This document shows, piece by piece, positions 1 through 7,300 of a DNA stretch of 9,451 bases. Within the stretch, counting starts at the first letter, position 1. Every line of letters starts with the position of its first letter. A program made the position numbers and the translations under genes. The notes beneath the pieces were generated by a model, which saw only the letters and a program-made list of their open reading frames with translations, searched no databases and was not told where the DNA came from. Origin of the DNA: Verrucomicrobiota bacterium (GTDB taxonomy: Bacteria; Verrucomicrobiota; Verrucomicrobiae; Chthoniobacterales; UBA10450); NCBI GenBank assembly GCA_003219495.1, contig QHOZ01000063.1, forward strand, positions 1 to 9,451, read 5' to 3'.

Positions 1-1
1 C

Positions 2-931
2 TAATTGGGTGAAGAGGCCGGGGCCGTTGGTCATGACGTTCTGCTTGTCGAAAGCAACGATTTGGACCCCATTGGCGAAGTTGAAGAACGATGTGTCGAA
101 CATATTCGCCGTAATGACTACCCATTTACTGTTGAATCCGATCCGCGGGTAGTCGGCCCATGTATTTCCCGTGGTGTCCATATACACGCGATAGAGGAAC
201 CAGTTGCCAGTCGGATCGCTGGTCTCAGAGACGGCGAGCAATACCGACGAAGGATTGAAAAAGAACAAAGAATTGGTCCCCTGAGGGGCGTCGGCGCCGG
301 CGCTGAAAAGCCAGCGGCTGGTGTAAGGGTCATAAACGACCTCGGGGTCGAAAGTGACCGGGAAATTCAGTGGAGACCAGAACACATCCAGGTCGACGGT
401 ACTGAGTATGTTGCCCTGCCGATCCTGAATGCGAACCTGCGAGCTCAAGGTGGTCATCACGTGGTTGGGGCCAACGGCGCCAGCCGTGTCCGGAGGGATG
501 AAAAAAAGGTTATCGTCCAAAGCCTGGAAACTCGACGCCGGTTGCGGTGAAGCCGCTGCGAGAGCTTCAATGCCCTGTGGCCGCATCAATCCCGAATCAC
601 CCGAAGGTGCCGCTGCTGCTGGCGCGTCGCCATCCGGCGGGACGTCATTTGTCGCCCGATGCGGATAGGGAGCAGGAATCGCACGAAGCGTACGGTTACT
701 GAACTGAATGCCAGCCGCTTTCGCGCGAGCCTCGGCGTCTGCCATTGCGCGGAAATTGACCTTTGCTTTGTACTTGGCCTTGCCGGAGATACCGGTGATT
801 TCCTGGACGTCGTCCTCGGCCGAGCGAGCGGCGCCGGCAATGGCGAAAAACAGCGCGGCGGCGCAGAGCCATAAGAATGGCTGAACAAGGCTTTTGGCCC
901 TCTCACGATATTTCAACTGCTTCGTTCTCAT
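2..931 (-). CDS. 5' part of exported protein with TAGAVGPNH propeller-like region
   Basis: The frame is open from the ATG at 929-931 to the left edge, giving 310 residues with the C-terminus outside the window. The N-terminus is a signal peptide: basic MRTKQLKYRERAK, hydrophobic FLWLCAAALFFAIAGAA, and likely cleavage after A38 (RSA/ED). The Cys in the hydrophobic part lacks a lipobox. A low-complexity Ala/Pro stretch (about 98-137) precedes a folded region from about 139: IPPDTAGAVGPNHVMTTLSS, FDPEVVYDPYTSRWLFS, LLAVSETSDPTGNWFLYRV, ADYPRIGFNSKWVVITANMF, VQIVAFDKQNV. I recall this motif series (TAGAVGPNH, D..YD....RW, AVS...DPTG, DYP..G) from uncharacterised secreted bacterial proteins that look like beta-propellers; I cannot give it a family name or function. 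The start has only a weak purine stretch (AGAG) ahead. In-frame codons continue upstream to a TGA at 983-985, with a GTG at 968-970 as a less likely start. It lies 81 bases after the previous gene, on the same strand. Confidence 0.85.
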   Translation of the reverse strand, partial: MRTKQLKYRERAKSLVQPFLWLCAAALFFAIAGAARSAEDDVQEITGISGKAKYKAKVNFRAMADAEARAKAAGIQFSNRTLRAIPAPYPHRATNDVPPDGDAPAAAAPSGDSGLMRPQGIEALAAASPQPASSFQALDDNLFFIPPDTAGAVGPNHVMTTLSSQVRIQDRQGNILSTVDLDVFWSPLNFPVTFDPEVVYDPYTSRWLFSAGADAPQGTNSLFFFNPSSVLLAVSETSDPTGNWFLYRVYMDTTGNTWADYPRIGFNSKWVVITANMFDTSFFNFANGVQIVAFDKQNVMTNGPGLFTQL

Positions 932-1012
932 GCTCTGTATTGATCCGCACCCGCTCCCAGGCAGGCGCACTTGGCCCGAAATTCAAAATTGGTAAATGCC
1001 GATCTTCTCATA
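932..1012 (-). other. 81-base intergenic gap, no clear signal
   Basis: Between the TGA of the giant gene (1013-1015) and the ATG at 929-931. The upstream half, next to the stop, is AT-rich and the half nearest the ATG is GC-rich. I saw no hairpin followed by a T run and no good -35/-10 pair, so read-through from the upstream gene is possible. A TTGAAT-like element has no matching -10 at the usual distance. Confidence 0.4.
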
Positions 1013-4000
1013 TCAAAAGTCCGCCTTGCGTGCACGATAAAAGCGCGTCGTATAACTGTTCGCGTTCGGGTCATTAATAATCAGAATCCCTGTGGTTGCG
1101 TTGTTCGTGCTGATCGGGATCCAATTCGCGAGGTTGCTGCTGGCCTCGGTGATGTAATTGGCCCCCGGCGTGCATGCGAGGATCAGGCGGCAGCCGCCCG
1201 GCACTGGTTCGATGCTCGTGAATCGGGCGTCGGCATCATTGGCGCGAATCCTGGCAACGCCGTTCCGTGGCACGCCATTGACCGCGTGGAAATCGCCGCC
1301 AATCACCAGGTTGTTATCCGGAAGCAGCGCGATGGCGTAAATGATACCATCCGCGCCGTTGCCAGGATTGAAGGCATTATCGATCGAGCCGTCCGGCTGC
1401 AGGCGCGCATAATGGTTCCTGCTCGAGCCGTTATAAACGGTGAAGTCGCCTCCGATGATCAGCTTGCCGCTGGGCTGAAGGACCATCGCAAAGACAGGGC
1501 CATTAACGCTGCTGCCAGGATTAAAGGACCCGTCGACGGAGCCGTCGGTGTTGAAACGCACGAGATTTACGCGCGCGCCGCTGCCGCGCAGTACGAAATC
1601 ACCGGCGGCGATGAGCTTGCCATCGGCCTGAACCGCCAGCGCGTAGACAGACCCGTTGGTGATCGAGTCGGTGGCGAAGCTCTGGTCGTAGCTGCCGTCG
1701 TGATTGAGCCGGGCGATGCGCAATGCCGGCAGACCTGAAAGCTGCGTGAAGGCGCCACCGAGATAGGCACCGCCGCCCGAAATCGCGGCGACGGCATGGA
1801 CCGGGCCGTTCGCGCCAACTCCAAGACTGAAAGAGGTGTCCACACTGCCGTCGAGGCGCACCTGGACGATGCTGCGAATCGGCAGCGAGAAACCGCCGCC
1901 CACGAGCGCGCGGCCGTCAGCCTGAACGCTCACGGCATTGATGGATGCGTTGAAGTTGGGGACCTGGTTGAAGTTAGCGTCGATTGCTCCAGTCCCGTCG
2001 AGTCGCGCGAGTCGGCGGAACAAGACGCCGTTGACGTTGGTGAAATTGCCTCCGAGAAGAACGCGATTGTCCGGCATGACGCCGAGCGCGAACACAGGAC
2101 CACTTGGACCGACATTGGTATTAAACGCGAGATCCTGCGAGCCGTCAGCGTTCAAGCGCGTGATGTAAGCGCGGTTAGTGTTATCGAAGGTCGTGAACAG
2201 ACCTCCAACCACGACGTGCCCGTCGCTTTGCGCACCCACCGCGCGCACCAAGCCGTTTGCGCCCGCGCCCGGATTGAAGCTTTCGTCAATGGTGCCTGGG
2301 CCGAAATCATTCTCCGCGATAAACACGTTCGCGGTATCCGGCCCGCTGATGACCGCGCCGCCCGTCGGATTTGAAATGATAATCTGAAAGGTCTCGTTAC
2401 CCTCAATCAATAAGTCGTCGAGAATTCGAATGGAAATCGTGCTGGAAATTTGGCCATCGGCGATCGTCAAGCGGCCCGCTGTCGCCTCGTAGTCGGCGCC
2501 GGCAACGGCCGTGCCATTGGTGGTGTGGTAATCCACGCTAATCGCGCCGGTGTTGCCGTTGGTGCGCAGGATAGTGATCACCGCTGTGCCGACGCCTTCG
2601 CTGACGGAATATTGCAGGGTCGAGAAGGTGAGATTGCCGCGGTTGAAGTCGTTATCGATAATGCTCAGGACGGCGTTGCTGGTGCCGAGAATTGCCGGGC
2701 CAGTCAGATTCGAAAGCACCAGCGAAATGTTTTCAGCACCTTCGACGAAGTTGTCTTCGAAGATAGGAACGTTGACCGTTTGATTGGTGACACCCGGCGC
2801 AAAGGTGACTGTGGTCGTCACGGGCAGGTAATCGCTTCCGGCTGTGGCCGTTGAATTGGTCAGGGTGATGAAATCGACCGTCACGGTGCCACTGGTCGTT
2901 CCGACGCGTTCGAGTGTGACGGTGGCCTGGCCGCCGACGACGTTCTCGTTCACGAAATATGTCGGCGAGATGAAGCCTACGCGGGCATCGTCGTTGACGA
3001 TCGTAATAGTGGCCGTTGCCTGCTGCCCGAACTGGCCGTCGCCGGAGAGGTTGGTCAGGAGCAACGTGACTGTTTCGCTCGGCTCAACCAGCGTGTCGTT
3101 GCGGATGCCGACCTGGATTGTGGCGACGGTCTGGCCGTCGTTGAAAAACAATGTGGTATTGACCGCGTCATAGTCCTGCCCGGCAGTCGCGGTGCCGTCG
3201 ACCGAACGAACATCCACCGACAGCGCGCCGGTCGAGCCGCCGGTGCGAATCACCTGGACCGACACGTTCGTGCCTGCCTCCGACACCGTGTATTCGGCAG
3301 CGCTGAATTCGAGCACACCGGGGCCGGTGTCCGCGCCGCCCAGCAGACGGGCGATGTACTTGCGCGGGAAACCGTTGACTGCTGTAAAGCCCCCGCCGAT
3401 GAGAATCTGTTCATCAGGCTGGATGAGCGCGGACAGAATGAAATTGTTCGCGCCGGAACCGAAGTTGATGCTCAAGTCGAGCGCACCGTTGCTATTGAGC
3501 CGGACGAGACGATTGCGGACCACGCCGTTCATATGCGTGAATTCGCCCGCAACAATGATCTTGCCGTCGCCTTGCAACGCGAGCGAAAACACGTCGTCGT
3601 CCGCGCCAGCGCCGGGATCAAACGTCGTATCCAGCGTTCCGTCGGTATTCAGGCGGGCGATGCGGTTGCGCGGCACGCCGCCGACCGCGGTGAACGCGCC
3701 GCCGATGAGGATTTTGCCGTCTGACTGCAAAGCCACGGTGTGGACGAAACCGTTCGGACCAGCCGCGGATTGGAAGGATGGATCGCGACTGCCGTTCGGA
3801 AGCAGGCGCACCACCGAGAGCGCCGGCTGATTGTCGAATTCAGAAAAATCACCACCGACGATAATGCTGCCGTCTGGCTGGACGGCCAAGGCCTGGACGG
3901 CGCCATTCGCGCCATTGCCCGGATTGAAGCCCGTGTTAAAGGAGCCGTTGGCGTTCAACCGTGCGATACGGCTGCGCGAGACGTTGTTGTAGGTGGTGAA

Positions 4001-4312
4001 ATCGCCGCCAATCAGAATCGTGCCGTCGTTGTCGACCGCCAAAGCGAGCACGGGATTGTCCGCTCCTGCGCCAGGGTTGAAGGAGGTATCAACCGCGCCA
4101 TTCTGATTCAGGCGGGCGATGCCGTTGCGGTTGCGATTGCCCATGCGCGTGAAACGCCCCGCGACGAGGAGCTTTTCGTCCGGCTGCAAGGCGATCGCAT
4201 TGATAGTGTCGTCGGCGCCTCCGCCCGGATTGAAGGTCGTGTCCAGCGATCCGTCCGGGAACAAGCGCGCGACTCGACGGCGCACGACGTTATTGAACGT
4301 GGTAAAGTCGCC
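1013..4312 (-). CDS. Calx-beta / delta-60 repeat giant exported protein, 3' part (continuation after frameshift)
   Basis: This frame is open from 4312 and begins mid-repeat with GDFTTFNNVVRRRVARL. A GTG at 4283-4285 could be called as a start, but it encodes the second Val of NNVV inside the repeat and has no ribosome site, so I read this as the tail of the upstream gene. Numbered from that GTG (1090 residues), it holds the rest of a seven-repeat delta-60 block (1-315). Three Calx-beta domains follow (324-433, 434-546, 547-660), then a third block of seven delta-60 repeats (665 to about 1018). A 69-residue C-terminal module (1022-1090) has GANYITEASSNLANW and ends FYRARKADF, matching the end of the gene at 8119 in layout. 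The typical repeat is DGKILIGGDFT, then RNRIARLN, then DGSLDTTFNPG. There is no signal peptide, as expected for a fragment. No stop interrupts 3.3 kb, so the frame has been under selection until recently, or the break is artefactual. Confidence 0.88.
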   Translation of the reverse strand, partial: GDFTTFNNVVRRRVARLFPDGSLDTTFNPGGGADDTINAIALQPDEKLLVAGRFTRMGNRNRNGIARLNQNGAVDTSFNPGAGADNPVLALAVDNDGTILIGGDFTTYNNVSRSRIARLNANGSFNTGFNPGNGANGAVQALAVQPDGSIIVGGDFSEFDNQPALSVVRLLPNGSRDPSFQSAAGPNGFVHTVALQSDGKILIGGAFTAVGGVPRNRIARLNTDGTLDTTFDPGAGADDDVFSLALQGDGKIIVAGEFTHMNGVVRNRLVRLNSNGALDLSINFGSGANNFILSALIQPDEQILIGGGFTAVNGFPRKYIARLLGGADTGPGVLEFSAAEYTVSEAGTNVSVQVIRTGGSTGALSVDVRSVDGTATAGQDYDAVNTTLFFNDGQTVATIQVGIRNDTLVEPSETVTLLLTNLSGDGQFGQQATATITIVNDDARVGFISPTYFVNENVVGGQATVTLERVGTTSGTVTVDFITLTNSTATAGSDYLPVTTTVTFAPGVTNQTVNVPIFEDNFVEGAENISLVLSNLTGPAILGTSNAVLSIIDNDFNRGNLTFSTLQYSVSEGVGTAVITILRTNGNTGAISVDYHTTNGTAVAGADYEATAGRLTIADGQISSTISIRILDDLLIEGNETFQIIISNPTGGAVISGPDTANVFIAENDFGPGTIDESFNPGAGANGLVRAVGAQSDGHVVVGGLFTTFDNTNRAYITRLNADGSQDLAFNTNVGPSGPVFALGVMPDNRVLLGGNFTNVNGVLFRRLARLDGTGAIDANFNQVPNFNASINAVSVQADGRALVGGGFSLPIRSIVQVRLDGSVDTSFSLGVGANGPVHAVAAISGGGAYLGGAFTQLSGLPALRIARLNHDGSYDQSFATDSITNGSVYALAVQADGKLIAAGDFVLRGSGARVNLVRFNTDGSVDGSFNPGSSVNGPVFAMVLQPSGKLIIGGDFTVYNGSSRNHYARLQPDGSIDNAFNPGNGADGIIYAIALLPDNNLVIGGDFHAVNGVPRNGVARIRANDADARFTSIEPVPGGCRLILACTPGANYITEASSNLANWIPISTNNATTGILIINDPNANSYTTRFYRARKADF
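1232..2293 (-). repeat. Delta-60 repeat block 3: seven repeats, predicted seven-bladed propeller
   Basis: Cores in order are VVGGLFTTFD, LLGGNFTNVN, LVGGGFSLPI, YLGGAFTQLS, IAAGDFVLRG, IIGGDFTVYN, VIGGDFHAVN. The block opens with TIDESFNPGAGANG, a lone fourth strand, and the last copy ends GVARIRANDADARF, a decayed form of it. The third and fourth copies are the most diverged: SLPIRSIVQVRLDG is shortened, and ISGGGAY replaces the usual PDGK. Confidence 0.8.
2306..3316 (-). repeat. Calx-beta array 3 (three domains)
   Basis: Three consecutive domains begin LEFSAAEYTVSEA, VGFISPTYFVNEN and LTFSTLQYSVSEG, and close with VNDD, IDND and AEND. Between the second and third is the same DNDFNRG linker as in array 2. 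Confidence 0.8.
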
Positions 4313-4364
4313 TCACGAAACCATTCGGGCCGGGATTCGGATCGAAGAGCGTGTCCACCGATCC
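3341..4364 (-). repeat. Delta-60 repeat block 2: seven repeats, first one broken
   Basis: Cores in order are GDFTTFN (broken copy), LVAGRFTRMG, LIGGDFTTYN, IVGGDFSEFD, LIGGAFTAVG, IVAGEFTHMN, LIGGGFTAVN. The block opens with an isolated SVDTLFDPNPGPNG, the fourth strand of the unit, and closes with RKYIARLLGG lacking that strand. This is the arrangement expected when the N-terminus closes a propeller ring. The frameshift junction falls in the first copy. Confidence 0.8.
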
Positions 4365-7300
4365 GGCTGGGGCCGCGAGTGCCTCGTCATCGATGATGGT
4401 CAGTACCGCCTGGGTGATCGCGCCCGCCGAGGCCTTTGCGAAGTTTGTCAAGGTAAGGAGAATGGTTTCATTCACCTCAAGCTCGGCATCGTTCTGGATT
4501 GGGATGTCAAACGTCTGCGAAAGAGAACCCGCTGGGAATACCAGCGTGCCGTTCGTCGCGAGGTAATCCAAACCGTCGGTGGCGGTGCCCATAGTGAGCA
4601 CGAAGTCGACCGAAACTTCCTCTGCGCTGCCGCCGGTCCGCAGAACGGTAATTGCAGCTTGGCCGTCGGTCTCATTGACATACAAGTTGGCGTCGCTGAA
4701 CGAGAGGCTGCCGTAATAGTCGTCATCTACAATCTTCAACGCCGCGGTCGAGAGATAGCCAAGGTTTGCGCCCCCGGTGACATTGGTAAGAACCAGGTTC
4801 AGATACTCAGCCCCTTCCACCAACCCATCGCTCAGGATCGGAACAGTGAAGGTCTGCACGGTCTCGCCGGATTGGAAACTGATGGTGTTGGTAACGCCGG
4901 TGTAATCCACGCCTTCGCGCGCGGCGCCCGGTCCCGGCGGGCGATCCTGCGTCATCACGTCGACAAACACCTTGTCCTGGCTGCCGCTGGTTCGGCGCAG
5001 CGTGATGGTCGCGGTGCCCGCGGCTTCATTGACGGTAAACTCGTTTGTCGCGAAGCTAATGCTGCCACGGCCGACTTCGTCGCTGAGGATCAACAGCACG
5101 GCATTGGTCTGCCCAAGGGAGGCGCCCCCCGTAACGTTGAACAATGAAAGGTTCAGGTACTCTTCAAATTCGGACGCCGTATCATTGACGATGCTGACTG
5201 CGAACGTCTTGGTGGTCTGGCCCGGTTCAAAAGTGAGTGTGCCATTTGTGCCTCGATAATCGGATGGGCTGACCGCTGTTCCGTTTGCCGTGGCGTATTG
5301 CACCGTCACGCGGCCGACGGACCCATTGGTGCGTGTCAACGTGATGTTCGCGGTGCCGACAGCTTCGTTCACTGAGAAGATGGGCGAGGCGAAGCCGATC
5401 GTGCCACGATTGAAATCATTGTCCACGATCGTCACGTCCGCGGTGGTGATGAAGCCGAGCGCCGGCGAATTGGTCACTGTGGGTCCGAGGCTTTCGGGCG
5501 GACCCAACACGATGCGGAAGGTGCGGTTACCATCGACGCTATTGTTGTCATTAACTGCGATAGTGAAAAACTGGTCCAGCGTTTCGCAATCGTCGAAGTT
5601 GATGAAGCCAGTCTCGCCAATGTAATCGACGCCAGCGCGCCCGCTGCCATCGACCGTAAAGTACGGTACGCGCACCGCGCCAAGGTTGCCGTTGAGGCGA
5701 CGAACCCTGACGGTCAACACGCCACCGAGCACGTTTTCATCAACGGAATAGGTTGCGGATGCGAACTCAAAATTGCCAGGTGCATTGCCGGCGGTCTGAG
5801 TGTCGCCGCCGAGAATCTTTGCGTAATTGTTGCGCGGGAGAACCGCCAGCAGCGAAAATCCCGCGCCTAGGCGCGAGAAATTTCCGCCGATGAGCACATT
5901 GGTGTCCTGCAGAAATTTTACCGCCGATACAAAGCCATTCGGGCCAGGAGATGCATGGTTGTAATGATTGTCCAGAAAGCTCGTATCCAGCGTGCCATTG
6001 GGATAGAGCCGCGCAAGGTTCGTGCGTATCGTGCCGTTGAACGAACTGAAGTCGCCGCCGATGAGCGCGCGTCCGTCGTTTTGCAGATCAAGACTGTACA
6101 CCAGCCCGTCCACCCCAGTTCCGGGGTTGAATGTAGTATCCAGGCTGCCGTCGGTGTTCACGCGCGCGACACCACGACGGGGTTCGCCGTCATAGGTCGA
6201 GAACGCGCCGCCCAGGACGATTCGGCCATCGTTCTGGAGCGCCAGTGTGTAGACGGTATCGTTCGCGCCGCTGATCGGGGCGAATGAAAGGTCGATCCCC
6301 CCGGCCGGCAACAGACGCGCGACCCCGAGAAGGGGAAAGTCATCAAAAAACGTGAATGAGCCGCCGATAATGATCCGGCCATCGAGTTGCTGAGCGAGGG
6401 CGTAGACCGGACCGTCGGTTCCGCCGCCCGGATCGAAGGTGGCGTCCAGGGAACCATCGCCATTGAGACGCGCGATGCTGCGGCGAGGCACATTATTGTA
6501 ACCGGTGAAATCGCCGGCGATCAAGAGACGCCCATCCTGCAGCAGTGACATGGCAAAGATTGGCCCATCGGCACCCGCGCCAGGATTGAAGGTGTTATCG
6601 AGCGAACCGTTCTGATTCAGGCGCGCGATGCCGCGGCGGCTGATGTTGTCCACTGAGCCGAAGCCGCCCGCGATCAGGACGCGGTCATCGGGAAGGATCA
6701 CGACCGCACCGACAAAGCCGTCCGCGCCCGAACCAGGATCAAAACCAGGGTCGACCGTGCCATCAACGTTCAGGCGCGCGACACCGCCGCGGACCAATGC
6801 GTTTACAGCCGTGAAATCCCCGCCAATGATAGTCTTATTCCGATTTGCTGGGCTGGCAGCGGTGTCGTAGCTGGCGATGGCGTAAACGGTGTTGTTCGCG
6901 CCTGGTGACGGATTGTCCTGGGTGACACGATTGTAAAAGAAGTCACCGGCACCCGCGGGAAGATCGTCATCTACGATCTGAATTTCGAACAAGGTATTTG
7001 TGCCAAGCACCGCGCCGCCGGTAGGCGTGGTCAACTCCAACCAGATAGACTCCTGAAGTTCCACCTCCAGGTCCTGGCGTATCGTAAGGGTAATAAGTTT
7101 ATTCGCGTTGTCGCCAGCCGCCCAGGTCAGAGTGCCGAAGTTGCCGCCGCCCGCAACGTCGTAATCGAACCCGGCGCTCGCGTTCGTTGTGCCGTGACAA
7201 AATGTAAATAAATTGGTGCTATTTGCAACACGGTAGTTCACCGTTACCGCACCGGCACTGGCACAGTTGCGCGAGACGGGAATGCGCAAAGTTTCGGTCA

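Noticed and set aside
5..550. Plus-strand open frame of 181 codons
   Set aside because: The minus strand here encodes a coherent exported protein with a signal peptide and ordered motifs; the plus frame has none.
586..906. Minus-strand open frame of 106 codons in another phase
   Set aside because: Arg/Pro/Ser-rich out-of-frame reading of the signal-peptide region of the gene that starts at 931.
932..1012. Terminator or promoter in the gap
   Set aside because: Candidate stems around the GC-rich half do not pair beyond three or four bases and no T run follows. The TTGAAT-like element lacks a -10 partner.
971..1738. Plus-strand open frame of 255 codons
   Set aside because: Antisense to the third delta-60 block. 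Its apparent periodicity (repeated AxAARIxG-like phrases) simply mirrors the repeat on the other strand.
4290..4316. Programmed ribosomal frameshift
   Set aside because: There is no slippery heptamer at the join, and about 14 conserved residues are missing, so a simple one-base slip would not restore the repeat.
3192..4396. Overlapping plus-strand open frames at 3192-3830 and 3740-4396
   Set aside because: Both are mirror images of the second delta-60 block and overlap each other; neither has a signal peptide or a recognisable domain.
4119..5147. Long plus-strand open frame of 342 codons
   Set aside because: It lies antisense to well-supported Calx-beta and repeat coding on the minus strand, crosses the frameshift join and shows no domain signature. 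It is open only because of base composition opposite the real gene.
1232..6932. CRISPR or tandem non-coding repeats
   Set aside because: The periodicity of about 150 bases is that of protein repeats and is conserved at the amino-acid rather than base level; there are no identical direct repeats with unique spacers.
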